64,000 nucleotides of DNA from Glaciimonas sp. PAMC28666 (lineage in GTDB: Bacteria > Pseudomonadota > Gammaproteobacteria > Burkholderiales > Burkholderiaceae_D), in the NCBI RefSeq assembly GCF_016917355.1, contig NZ_CP070304.1, positions 3,906,001-3,970,000 on the forward strand, in the 5' to 3' direction. Numbering within the stretch: position 1 is the stretch's first letter; each line of letters opens with the position of its first letter. This document shows, one piece after another, positions 36,931 through 45,700 of the stretch. The notes under the pieces are model-generated. The model was given only the letters and a program-made list of their open reading frames with translations, was not told the origin of the DNA and did no database searches. Position numbers and translations under genes: made by a program.

Positions 36931-37796
36931 AAGCTTCCTCTCTTAAAGCACGGCTGGCAAATCCCAGCATGTTGATCGTCCCGGGTGCCTACGACGGGAT
37001 CGGTGCCCGCCTGATAGAGCAGGCTGGCTTCGAAGCCGTTTATATGACCGGTGCGGGCACCTCGGCCGCACGTGGCTATCCTGACTTTGGTCTTCTTACC
37101 ATGAGCGAGATGGTCGATAACGCTGCCAGCATGGCGCGTTCTGTCGCAATTCCGCTGATCGCAGATGCCGACACCGGATACGGTAACGAGCTCAACGTGA
37201 CGCGCACGGTACGGGAATACGAGGCACGCGGCGTGGCCGGTATTCACATCGAAGATCAGGTTTCACCCAAGCGCTGCGGCCACCTCGACGGCAAAGAGGT
37301 TATCTCGCGGGTCGAATTCATATCGAAGATTCGTGCCGCGGTTGAAGCGCGCCGCACAACAGAATTCGTGATCATCGCGCGCACCGACGCGCGCGCCATG
37401 ATGAGTTTGGATGAAGCCATCTGGCGCGGTAATGCAGCACTCGAAGCCGGAGCCGATATGGTCTTCCTCGAGGCCATGCAAACACTGGAAGAAGTAGCCG
37501 CCGTGCCCAAGGCCGTTCGCGGCCCCTGCCTGCTGAACGTAGTGCCGGGTGGCCGCACTCCGATCTTCGATCTGCGTGAAGCGGAAGCGATGGGCTATAA
37601 GATGGCGATTCTGCCCGGATTGATGCTAATGGCCGCGATCGAAGCTGGCGATGCAGCGTTGGCGCAGCTCAAGGCCACGTACATGACGCCTCCCATGACA
37701 GGCACCGTGGCCCAGATATTTCGCCGTTTCGGTGCCGACGAATGGGACACCGTGCGCACGCGTTTCAACGCCGGTGCCATGATGGAAAGCAAGTGA
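36927..37796 (+). CDS. Isocitrate lyase/PEP mutase family C-C lyase (dimethylmalate or methylisocitrate lyase-like)
   Basis: 289 residues. Family motifs are present in order: VPGAYDGIGARLIEQAGFEA, DADTGYGNELNVTRTV (metal-binding Asp), HIEDQVSPKRCGH (catalytic Cys in KRCGH) and IARTDARAM. The KRCGH Cys is found in 2-methylisocitrate lyase, 2,3-dimethylmalate lyase and isocitrate lyase, and not in PEP mutase. The neighbours (aconitase-family dehydratase, PrpF-like isomerase) favour a dimethylmalate or other methylmalate-type substrate over the methylcitrate cycle, because no prpC-like synthase is present. The lyase gene is followed by the LeuC-like gene after 1 base. Confidence 0.88.
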   Translation: MKASSLKARLANPSMLIVPGAYDGIGARLIEQAGFEAVYMTGAGTSAARGYPDFGLLTMSEMVDNAASMARSVAIPLIADADTGYGNELNVTRTVREYEARGVAGIHIEDQVSPKRCGHLDGKEVISRVEFISKIRAAVEARRTTEFVIIARTDARAMMSLDEAIWRGNAALEAGADMVFLEAMQTLEEVAAVPKAVRGPCLLNVVPGGRTPIFDLREAEAMGYKMAILPGLMLMAAIEAGDAALAQLKATYMTPPMTGTVAQIFRRFGADEWDTVRTRFNAGAMMESK

Positions 37797-37797
37797 C

Positions 37798-39195
37798 ATG
37801 AGCCGTACACTGTTCGATAAACTATGGGATGCGCACGTGGTGCGCGAGTTGGGCGATGGCTGGGTGTTGCTGCACATCGATCGCCATTTGCTGCACGATC
37901 TGTCCGGCGCGCCCGCGCTGGCTGATATTGCTTCGCGCGGCTTGTCACTGCAAAATCCAGAACTGGCTTTCGCTACGCCCGATCATGTGGTATCGAGCGC
38001 GCCAGGCCGCACCGGCGAAACTTTTGCTCCCGGTGCGATTCTATGGGCCGGACTCAAGCGCGGTGCCGAAAAGGCGGGTGTGCGCTATTTTGACCTTGGC
38101 CAGACCGGTCAGGGTATCGTCCATGTGATGGGACCCGAGCTCGGCATTGTGTTACCCGGCACCACAGTGGTGTGCGGCGACAGCCATACTTGTACCAATG
38201 GCGCTATTGGCGCATTGGCCTTCGGCATCGGCTCGTCCGAGAGCGTCCATGTACTTGCCACGCAGACCCTGCGTCAGCAAAAGCCGAAGCGCATGCGAGT
38301 GCGTTTCGAAGGCACCATGGCGCCGGGAGTTGCCCCGAAAGATTTGATTTTGCATCTGATTGGCCGCCTGGGTGCTGCGGCCGGTGTTGGTTACGCGATC
38401 GAATATGCGGGTTCGGCGATTCGCACAATGAGTATCGAAGGGCGCTTGACGATTTGCAATTTGTCAGTTGAAATCGGTGCAAAGTTCGGCATGGTCGCGC
38501 CTGACGAAACGACCTTCGCCTATCTTAAAGGGCGGCCGTTTGCCCCCGCCGGTGCGTTGTTCGAGCAAGCTGTCGCACACTGGCGTACCCTGCAAAGTGA
38601 CGTTGACGCCGTCTTTGACCGGGAAGAAATCATTGATATCAGCGCCGTCGGACCGACCATCACCTGGGGTACCAGCCCGGAACACGTTATTGGCATCGAC
38701 GGTGTGGTGCCCGATCCAGCGCTAGCGCCTGATTCGGTCAGCCGTGACGCCTGGCAGCAGGCAATCGAATACATGGGATTAGCGCCGGGGCAGGCTATCG
38801 CCGGTACCAGGGTCGACTGGGTATTCATCGGCTCGTGCACCAACTCGCGCTTGTCTGACCTGCGCGCCGCGGCCGATGTTGTACGCGGGCGTCGGGTCGC
38901 CGTTGGCGTCACCGCCTGGGTTGTCCCGGGATCGCTGCAGGTTCAGCGCGAGGCTGAAGCCGAAGGCTTACAGCACGTGTTTCAAAATGCTGGTTTTGAA
39001 TGGCGCGAGCCAGGCTGCAGCATGTGTGTTGCGGCGAACGGTGAGCGGGTGCCACCTGAGGCACGCGCCGTGTCCACCTCGAATCGCAATTTCGTTGGTC
39101 GCCAGGGCCCGGGTGCACGCACCCATCTGGCCAGTCCCGCGATGGCCGCCGCCGCCGCCGTGACCGGTTTCATCACTGATGTCCGGAGCTTATGA
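37798..39195 (+). CDS. Aconitase-family hydro-lyase, large subunit (LeuC/DmdA-like)
   Basis: 465 residues. The [4Fe-4S] cysteines are visible in VVCGDSHTCTNGAIG (His and Cys), GSCTNSRLSDLRAAAD and PGCSMCVAANGE. Length and motif spacing match bacterial isopropylmalate isomerase large subunits and their paralogues such as dimethylmaleate hydratase DmdA. No leuA or leuB lies nearby, and the flanking genes are lyase and isomerase genes, so a role in leucine synthesis is unlikely. The 3' end overlaps the small-subunit gene by 4 bases. Confidence 0.87.
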   Translation: MSRTLFDKLWDAHVVRELGDGWVLLHIDRHLLHDLSGAPALADIASRGLSLQNPELAFATPDHVVSSAPGRTGETFAPGAILWAGLKRGAEKAGVRYFDLGQTGQGIVHVMGPELGIVLPGTTVVCGDSHTCTNGAIGALAFGIGSSESVHVLATQTLRQQKPKRMRVRFEGTMAPGVAPKDLILHLIGRLGAAAGVGYAIEYAGSAIRTMSIEGRLTICNLSVEIGAKFGMVAPDETTFAYLKGRPFAPAGALFEQAVAHWRTLQSDVDAVFDREEIIDISAVGPTITWGTSPEHVIGIDGVVPDPALAPDSVSRDAWQQAIEYMGLAPGQAIAGTRVDWVFIGSCTNSRLSDLRAAADVVRGRRVAVGVTAWVVPGSLQVQREAEAEGLQHVFQNAGFEWREPGCSMCVAANGERVPPEARAVSTSNRNFVGRQGPGARTHLASPAMAAAAAVTGFITDVRSL

Positions 39196-39842
39196 CCATG
39201 CAAAACTTTACCACCGTCGGCGGGCCCATTGCCGCTGTGATGCGCGCCAATATCGATACCGACGTCATCATCAGAGTTGAATGGCTTAGTATGCCGCGCG
39301 AGCAACTTGGTCCCTATGCGTTCGAGGCCCTGCGCTATTTGCCTGATGGCAGCGACGATCCTGAATTCATGCCAAACCGGCCGCCGTTTCGCGGTGCGCC
39401 GATTCTGCTTGCCGGAGTAAATTTTGGTTGCGGTTCGTCCCGCGAGACCGCCGTCTGGGCTTTGCAGGCGATGGGAATCCGTTGCGTCATCGCACCTAGC
39501 TTCGGCGATATATTTTCAAACAATTGCTTTCAGAATGGCGTGTTGCCGATCGTGCTGGCGCAAGCTCAGGTCGATGCGCTTGCGGCGCGCGCCGCGAACG
39601 GCCAGGCCTTTACGATAGATCTGGAGGAACAAACAATTATCGCTGCCGACGGCTACACTCTTGATTTCGGCATCGATACCTTGCGCCGTGCATCGCTGCT
39701 GGCAGGGCTCGATGAAATTGGCCTGACCTTGCGTGACGGCGCTCTTATTCTTGCCTGGCAAACTGCGGACCGCACGCGGCGTCCCTGGGTCTGGAAAGTC
39801 AATGATCCGCAAACGGAGCGTATTGATCTGGGCCTGGCCTAG
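39192..39842 (+). CDS. Aconitase-family hydro-lyase, small subunit (LeuD/DmdB-like)
   Basis: 216 residues, swivelling domain. NIDTDVIIRVEWL is the N-terminal segment, and NFGCGSSRETAVWAL is the substrate-recognition loop. In isopropylmalate isomerase the latter reads GSSREHAPWAL; the changes His to Thr and Pro to Val imply a different substrate side chain. It pairs with the large subunit through an ATGA overlap. The GRPWVW-like tail is unusual but the length is normal for the family. Confidence 0.87.
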   Translation: MTMQNFTTVGGPIAAVMRANIDTDVIIRVEWLSMPREQLGPYAFEALRYLPDGSDDPEFMPNRPPFRGAPILLAGVNFGCGSSRETAVWALQAMGIRCVIAPSFGDIFSNNCFQNGVLPIVLAQAQVDALAARAANGQAFTIDLEEQTIIAADGYTLDFGIDTLRRASLLAGLDEIGLTLRDGALILAWQTADRTRRPWVWKVNDPQTERIDLGLA

Positions 39843-39906
39843 CGTAGCCATAATGCGCCCAACAACACTACAAAACTGAAGCCCTTAATTTTGGAGCACG
39901 AAAAAA

Positions 39907-41346
39907 ATGAACACCACACAAGACTTGAACCGCGATACCGCGACGGATCCAGACGGCACCACTGGTCAGCTTGCCACCTGGCTGGCTAATCTGAAACTCG
40001 ACGACGTGCCGCAGCACATCCGGGATCGGGCTAAATACCTGACACTTGACGGCCTGGGATGCGCCATCGTCGGCGCCCAACTGCCCTGGTCGCGCAAGGC
40101 AGTCGAACTGGTGACGGCCCTGGAAGGACAAGGCGAGAGCACGGTAATTGGCTGGGGCATGAAGACCAGCGCACCGGCGGCGGCACTGCTCAACGGTACC
40201 TTTATTCAGGGTTTCGAACTTGATGATTTTCACCTGGCTGCACCGCTGCACAGCGCATCGCTGGTGATTCCATCGCTGCTGGCGAGCGCCGAAAAATTGG
40301 GCGGCATCAGCGGCGCAAAGCTGTTGCAAGGCGCGGTCGCTGGTTATGAAGTCGGGCCGCGTGTTGGTCTCGCATTGCACGGTACGCAAATGCTGTCGCG
40401 CGGCTGGCATTCCGGTTCCGTATTCGGCACCCATGCCAGCGCGGCGGCTGCCGGCACATTGTTGCAACTGAATCCGGCGCAATTCGAGGATGCGCTGGGG
40501 CTGGCGGGAACGCAGTCGGCGGGATTGATGGCCGCGCAATATGAAGCCATGTCGAAGCGCATGCACCACGGCTTCAGTTCGCGCAACGGCTTGTATGCGG
40601 CATTTTTGGCGGCCGGTGGCTACACCGGCATTAAACGCGTATTCGAGCGCGAGTACGGCGGTTTTTTGTCGACCTTTGGCGAAGGGCACGCGCCTGACGC
40701 AACGCAGATCACCAATGGCCTGGGCCAGCACTGGGAAATAGAACGCATCGTCATTAAACAATATGCGGCGATGGGTGGATTGCACGCGCCTCTGGATGCA
40801 TTGTTCGCGATCAATGCGCAGCGCACCTTGCATGCCGACGATATCGAACGCATCGAAGTTGATCTGTCGCATGCGGTCTACCACCATGGCTGGTGGGAAA
40901 TTGAACGGCCAATTACGCCGATCGGCGCGCAGATGAACATCGCCTACGCTCTCGCCGTGGCGATACTCGATGGCGCTGCACTGGTGCCGCAGTTTACGCC
41001 ACAGCGTATCAATCAGGATGACGTCTGGGCGCTAATTCCCCGCATCGTGGCGCGCCACGAACCTGAATTTGACAAAGGTGGTCCAGCCGGGCGCGTCCAG
41101 ACGCGTGTACGGGTCTTCTTCCGCGATGGTTCACAAATTGAGGAATTCCGCATGGCGCCGCGTTCTATTTTGCAACCGCTGTCAAAGGAAGAAATCGTGT
41201 CGAAATTTTGTCACTTGACCGACGGCTTGATCACCCCCGCGCGCCAGACTGAAATCGTGCGGGTCGTGCTCGCACTGGAAGAACTGACGGATACCGGAGA
41301 ATTGATCGCACTGTTGGCACCGAAAGTAGCGGCCGCCTTTGCATAA
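39907..41346 (+). CDS. MmgE/PrpD family protein
   Basis: 479 residues. DDVPQHIRDRAKYLTLDGLGCAI and GFELDDFHLAAPLHSASLVIP mark the family, with GWHSGSVFGTHASAAAAG and MSKRMHHGFSSRNGLYAAFLA further on. Known members are 2-methylcitrate dehydratase (PrpD), itaconate-metabolism cis-aconitate decarboxylase, and many uncharacterised enzymes on methylated di- or tricarboxylates. In a locus that already has an aconitase-type dehydratase, it may act as a second dehydratase, decarboxylase or isomerase. No prpB/prpC context supports the methylcitrate cycle. Confidence 0.87.
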   Translation: MNTTQDLNRDTATDPDGTTGQLATWLANLKLDDVPQHIRDRAKYLTLDGLGCAIVGAQLPWSRKAVELVTALEGQGESTVIGWGMKTSAPAAALLNGTFIQGFELDDFHLAAPLHSASLVIPSLLASAEKLGGISGAKLLQGAVAGYEVGPRVGLALHGTQMLSRGWHSGSVFGTHASAAAAGTLLQLNPAQFEDALGLAGTQSAGLMAAQYEAMSKRMHHGFSSRNGLYAAFLAAGGYTGIKRVFEREYGGFLSTFGEGHAPDATQITNGLGQHWEIERIVIKQYAAMGGLHAPLDALFAINAQRTLHADDIERIEVDLSHAVYHHGWWEIERPITPIGAQMNIAYALAVAILDGAALVPQFTPQRINQDDVWALIPRIVARHEPEFDKGGPAGRVQTRVRVFFRDGSQIEEFRMAPRSILQPLSKEEIVSKFCHLTDGLITPARQTEIVRVVLALEELTDTGELIALLAPKVAAAFA

Positions 41347-41453
41347 CGACGCCATTTTTTGCGTCAGGGATCTGTCGTTTTGATCCCAAAAGCGGGCAAA
41401 GTGGACAACAGCAATAGCGCTCTTTCCTGACATACATTTAAGTGGAAGAAAAA

Positions 41454-42596
41454 ATGAAAAAATCATATTTGCCACATGGAAAAATTTCAGCCGTGTTCAT
41501 GCGTGGTGGCACGAGCAAGGCAATCATGTTTCATGCGCGCGATCTGCCTGCCGAGCGCGCCGATTGGGATGCGATATTCCTGGCGGCGATGGGCAGTCCT
41601 GATCCCAGTGGACGGCAACTGAACGGAATGGGCGGTGGCGTCACCTCGGTATCCAAGGTGTGCGTCATTGGCCCTTCATCGCGCCCGGATGCGGACGTTG
41701 ACTATACTTTTGCCCAGGTGATGGTCAAGGAGGCACGGGTCAGTTATGCAGGCAATTGCGGCAACATGTCGGCCGCAGTGGGTCCGTTTGCAGTAGACGA
41801 GGGGCTGATTGCTGTCAACGGAGCAGGTGCGGAAATACGTATTCACAATACGAACACAAAGAAAATCATCCGTTCGACCATTTTAGTGGAAGACGGCAAA
41901 GCGGCGATCGACGGCGACCTGGCAATACCAGGCGTGGCAGGGACGGGCGCTCCGATTCGTCTGGATTTTCTTGAACCGGGCGGCTCCGCGACCGGCAAAT
42001 TGTTACCATCTGGAAATCCGTTTGACATGCTGGACGTGCCGGGATTTGGTTTGATTGAAGTGTCCATGGTGGACGCGGCCAATCCCTGTGTATTCGTGGA
42101 CGCGGCAGGTGAGGGACTGACCGGTGTAGAGTCACCGGAGGCACTTGAGCGGAATCTGGCGGCGCTGGCGCGTTTGCATGCGATCGGCGCACAGGCCTCC
42201 GTCGCGATGGGACTGAGTGCGACGTTCGGGGAGGGGCTGAAAAACCTACCCCTGATCGGGATCATTTCGAGGGCACAAGTTTCCACGACTCTGTCGGGTA
42301 CCAGCATTCCAGCCGACGCTGCCGAGCTATGTATTCGCATGCTCTCGAGTGGCCAGCCGCATAGGGCCTTGCCCGGCACAGGCTCAGTCTGCACTGCCGT
42401 TGCGGCCCGCATACCAGGCACCTTGCCACATCGCCTGGCTTCCGCTGCCAACGGCAATGCAATTCGACTTGCCCATCCTTCCGGCGTCATCGTGGTTGAC
42501 TCGGAGGTAACCGAAAATCAAGGGACCTTGCATGCCGTGCGGGGCTCTGTGTATCGGACTGCCCGCCGCTTGTTTGATGGTTTTGTGTATTACTAA
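41454..42596 (+). CDS. PrpF-family isomerase (methylitaconate isomerase-like)
   Basis: About 380 residues, two diaminopimelate epimerase-like halves. AVFMRGGTSKAIMF opens the protein, GGVTSVSKVCVIGP contains Lys68 at the position of the proposed catalytic Lys of PrpF, and YAGNCGNMSAAVGPFAV and GTGSVCTAVAARI are further family segments. Family members isomerise aconitate, methylitaconate, methylaconitate or 4-oxalomesaconate double bonds. Paired here with a dehydratase and a lyase, a methylitaconate to dimethylmaleate type step is an attractive inference. ATG 41454 follows GGAAG; GTG 41442 is the alternative. Confidence 0.87.
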   Translation: MKKSYLPHGKISAVFMRGGTSKAIMFHARDLPAERADWDAIFLAAMGSPDPSGRQLNGMGGGVTSVSKVCVIGPSSRPDADVDYTFAQVMVKEARVSYAGNCGNMSAAVGPFAVDEGLIAVNGAGAEIRIHNTNTKKIIRSTILVEDGKAAIDGDLAIPGVAGTGAPIRLDFLEPGGSATGKLLPSGNPFDMLDVPGFGLIEVSMVDAANPCVFVDAAGEGLTGVESPEALERNLAALARLHAIGAQASVAMGLSATFGEGLKNLPLIGIISRAQVSTTLSGTSIPADAAELCIRMLSSGQPHRALPGTGSVCTAVAARIPGTLPHRLASAANGNAIRLAHPSGVIVVDSEVTENQGTLHAVRGSVYRTARRLFDGFVYY

Positions 42597-42664
42597 ATGC
42601 AGGACTGACGCGCTGAAAAAAATTTAAATCAGCCGATCAACAACATGAAAGAGGAGTAATAACC

Positions 42665-43801
42665 ATGCCTACCCAGACGCTTATTCTTACCGGCGACATT
42701 AACCTGATGAACGTTGGCCCTGGTGACAATCCGTTTGTCAATGTGCGCGACGAACTTCGGTCAGCCAACCTGGTGTTCTCAAACCTGGAGTGCTCGCTTT
42801 ACAATCCGCCCCACGGGCAGTCCATTGAACAAGAAGGTTTCTTTGCCGATCCCGAGATTGGTGGTGCCGCACTGATAGACGCCGGGATTGGCGCAGTGGG
42901 AATCGCCAACAATGTCAATTACGGCGAGGCACCAATTCGGGCCTCGATTGCACAACTCGACCGCCTGGGTATCCCGCATACAGGCGCTGGCGTGAATCGG
43001 AAGGCGGCCAACGCCCCGATCATCGTGGAGCGAGACGGTGTGCGTTATGGTTTCCTGCAGCGCAGTTCGGTTTACTGGGCAACCAACCATGAGGCTGGCG
43101 ACGAAGATACTGGTATTGCCGTCATCATGGGCCATACGGCTTATCACGTTCCCATGTACCGTGATCGCCGCGGCATGGCCCCTTTCAATCGGCCCGGCAT
43201 TCCTCCGCGGGTCGTTACATGGTGCGACCCGGAATATCTCCGCACTTTTGCCGAGGAAGTCGCCGCTTTGCGCAGCCAGGTGGACGTGCTGGTGGCGTCC
43301 TGCCATTGGGGACTGCAAGGAGAAGTATTCGATTACATGACTGAAATTGCGCATACGGCGATCGATGCCGGTGCCGATATCGTGATGGGCCACGGCCCTC
43401 ATAATCCGCTCCCGGTGGGCTACTACAAAGACAAGCCGATTTTCTACGGGCTCGGAAGTTTTTGCTTCCACACGGGTCACGAGGGAATACAGCACGGTGA
43501 CTGGGTCGGACTCATGATCCGCGCTGAAATCGAGGACCGCAAGTTAGCACGTACGGCATTCCAGTTTGTGCGGCACAGCGCGGTGAACGAGACGGTTCGC
43601 TGCACTGTTGATGAAGAATCGAAGATGCTACTCAAGCTTTCAGAAGCGAGTCTGGCGTTTGGCGCAAAGTTCGAACCTGATACGCAATTTGTTACGGTGG
43701 TACCCGTTGGCGAATCGGGTCAAGCGCGTGCCCCCTCCACGGCGGCATTCGTGCGTCGGGCACCGCCTCCCGTTCCGACGCGCGGTGATACACCGCGCTG
43801 A
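42665..43801 (+). CDS. CapA-family (PGA_cap) metallophosphatase-like protein
   Basis: 378 residues. LTGDINLMN at the N-terminus and ANLVFSNLECSLY, then ADIVMGHGPHNPLPVGYYKDKPIFYGLGSF, are the motifs of CapA/PgsA-type calcineurin-like proteins. No signal peptide is seen, so unlike capsule CapA it is probably cytosolic. GAGGAG precedes ATG 42665. Similar cytosolic CapA proteins are found in catabolic operons, where they may be hydrolases; a function in poly-gamma-glutamate is not supported here. It is the last gene of the lyase operon before a hairpin. Confidence 0.8.
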   Translation: MPTQTLILTGDINLMNVGPGDNPFVNVRDELRSANLVFSNLECSLYNPPHGQSIEQEGFFADPEIGGAALIDAGIGAVGIANNVNYGEAPIRASIAQLDRLGIPHTGAGVNRKAANAPIIVERDGVRYGFLQRSSVYWATNHEAGDEDTGIAVIMGHTAYHVPMYRDRRGMAPFNRPGIPPRVVTWCDPEYLRTFAEEVAALRSQVDVLVASCHWGLQGEVFDYMTEIAHTAIDAGADIVMGHGPHNPLPVGYYKDKPIFYGLGSFCFHTGHEGIQHGDWVGLMIRAEIEDRKLARTAFQFVRHSAVNETVRCTVDEESKMLLKLSEASLAFGAKFEPDTQFVTVVPVGESGQARAPSTAAFVRRAPPPVPTRGDTPR

Positions 43802-43830
43802 CGCATTTCAGCCTTGAGGACATGACCATT

Positions 43831-43851
43831 GGCAAGCGCCGGGCGCTTGCC
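43831..43851 (+). terminator. Perfect hairpin after the CapA-like gene
   Basis: GGCAAGCGCC and GGCGCTTGCC form an inverted repeat around a single G, 30 bases after the stop codon. The stem is strong, but no T-run follows. Confidence 0.5.
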
Positions 43852-44083
43852 AGAGCATTCACTAAGCAGGATAAACGGGGACTTCATCTCACCTGCCGGG
43901 GATGGATGGACGACTGCGCCCGGATTTCTGCTGATACTGAAAGTCTTGACGGCATTTTGATCGGGTAAGTCAACAGGACGAACTGATGAGAGTCACTTTT
44001 CAAAAAAAGCATCAAACGAATCAGCTGGTCAACCTGAGTTTGCAGGCAATGGAAAAAAGAAATTACGATTATTGGGGCAGCAT

Positions 44084-45514
44084 ATGACTTCTGTTAACAC
44101 GAAAAGTGCGACGCACGACATGGCCGGTGCAAACAATACCATTGCGGCGGAGGACATGATTAGCGCCCGGATCGATCGCCTTCCGGCGACGAGGGCAGTA
44201 TGGACGCTGGTAGTCCTGCTTTCGATGGGTGGATTTTTTGAGATTTACGAGCTGCTTTCTACTGCGTATATCGCGCCTGGCATGATCAAAAGCGGCATCC
44301 TCAGCGCGAGCACCGCTAAGCTGTTTGGCTTGAATGGCCTGGCCGCTTTTATTGCGGCAAATTTCGCGGGCCTGTTTGTGGGAACCTGTGTTATCGGCTC
44401 AGTGGCGGATCGATTTGGCCGGCGCTCGGTCTTCACTTTCGCATTGCTCTGGTATTCCATCGCCGCTGCCGTAATGGCATTTCAAAACGATGCACAGAGT
44501 CTGCTTTTCTGGCGCTTCATGGTCGGCATTGGTCTAGGACTGGAACTGGTCACCATCGATGCCTATTTGAGTGAAATGGTGCCCAGGCATATCCGCGGCC
44601 GGGCTTTCGCGGTCTCCACGTCGATCCAGTTTCTAGCCGGGCCGACGGTGGCGCTGATGGCATGGTTGTTGGTGCCGTTGCAGCCTTTCGGCATTGATGG
44701 CTGGCGCTGGGTGGTATTGGCAGGTGCGTTTGGGGCACTGCCGATTTGGGCCATCCGCAAGGGCCTGCCAGAAAGCCCGCGCTGGCTGGCAGCGAGCGGG
44801 AAAGTCGACCGGGCGCAAAAGATCGTTGCCCTGCTTGAGAAAAAAGTCGCTGCCGAGAGCGGTAAACCGTTGCCTCCTGCACAGCCTGTGAGGCGAATTG
44901 AGGAACATAGAAAATCCGGATTTAAAGACTTGTGGACCCGTAAATATGCGCCCCGTACGACGATGCTCGTTCTCTTTCACGTTTTTCAAAGCATTGGAGT
45001 TTACGGCTTTGTCAATTGGGCGCCGACTTTCCTGGTCAAGCAGGGCATCACTCTCACGACCAGCCTGAGCTACACGCTGGCGATAGCGATTGCCATGCCG
45101 GTTGGACCGGCGCTGGCTATTTTCTTCGCCGACAAGCTGGAGAGAAAATGGCAGATGGTCATATCGGCATTTGTATTGGCGATTGCCGGGCTGATATTTG
45201 GGCACACTCTCAATCCCATTATTATCGTGTCAAGCGGAATCGTCATGACACTGGCTGCAGCGATTTTGGCGTACAACTTTCACGCCTATCAAGCTGAACT
45301 TTACCCTACGCGTATCAGAGCGATGGCCGTAGGATTCGTTTATTCATGGAGTCGCCTTTCGGGTGCACTGGGCGGTTTCCTGGTCGCGTTCACATTGCAT
45401 GGTTATGGTGTCTCGGGGGTCTTCATCCTTATTGCTTCATGCATGGGGATGGTCATGCTTGCCATCGGATTCCTTGGGCCGAAAACCAAAGACCTGGCGC
45501 TCGAATCGATCTGA
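44084..45514 (+). CDS. MFS transporter, organic acid type
   Basis: 476 residues, 12 predicted membrane helices. GGFFEIYELLSTAYIAPGMI is helix 1, VADRFGRRSVFT the loop 2-3 motif, VGIGLGLELVTIDAYLSEMVP helix 4, and GLPESPRWLAASGKVDRA the segment before the central loop. It has the same AAHS/sialate-like architecture as the carrier at 35105 but is divergent in sequence, so it probably moves a related acid. It lies 283 bases after the CapA-like gene and 187 before a porin. ATG 44084 follows GGGG; an in-frame TTG precedes it. Confidence 0.87.
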   Translation: MTSVNTKSATHDMAGANNTIAAEDMISARIDRLPATRAVWTLVVLLSMGGFFEIYELLSTAYIAPGMIKSGILSASTAKLFGLNGLAAFIAANFAGLFVGTCVIGSVADRFGRRSVFTFALLWYSIAAAVMAFQNDAQSLLFWRFMVGIGLGLELVTIDAYLSEMVPRHIRGRAFAVSTSIQFLAGPTVALMAWLLVPLQPFGIDGWRWVVLAGAFGALPIWAIRKGLPESPRWLAASGKVDRAQKIVALLEKKVAAESGKPLPPAQPVRRIEEHRKSGFKDLWTRKYAPRTTMLVLFHVFQSIGVYGFVNWAPTFLVKQGITLTTSLSYTLAIAIAMPVGPALAIFFADKLERKWQMVISAFVLAIAGLIFGHTLNPIIIVSSGIVMTLAAAILAYNFHAYQAELYPTRIRAMAVGFVYSWSRLSGALGGFLVAFTLHGYGVSGVFILIASCMGMVMLAIGFLGPKTKDLALESI

Positions 45515-45700
45515 GTCCTGCCGGGGAGATATCCCTTAAAAAAAATTGAAATATCAATTAAAAAAGAAATAACTTACGAAGGAGTCTGTGCAGAAAACTG
45601 ATACATCACTCACACCCGCCGGACGCAGTTTTTAGTGGAGTTGCTTGCGCGCATGCACCTTCCACTCACAAAAAATTATAATAATTCACGAGACAATATC

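Noticed and set aside
37798-39842. Calling the LeuC/LeuD-like pair leuC and leuD
   Set aside because: No leuA/leuB nearby, a lyase and isomerase on either side, and a changed substrate loop make leucine synthesis unlikely.
43822-43968. Possible 48-residue ORF (MTIGKRRALARAFTKQDKRG...)
   Set aside because: The purine-rich site is only about 2-3 bases from the ATG, the start overlaps the hairpin after the CapA-like gene, and no family is recognised.
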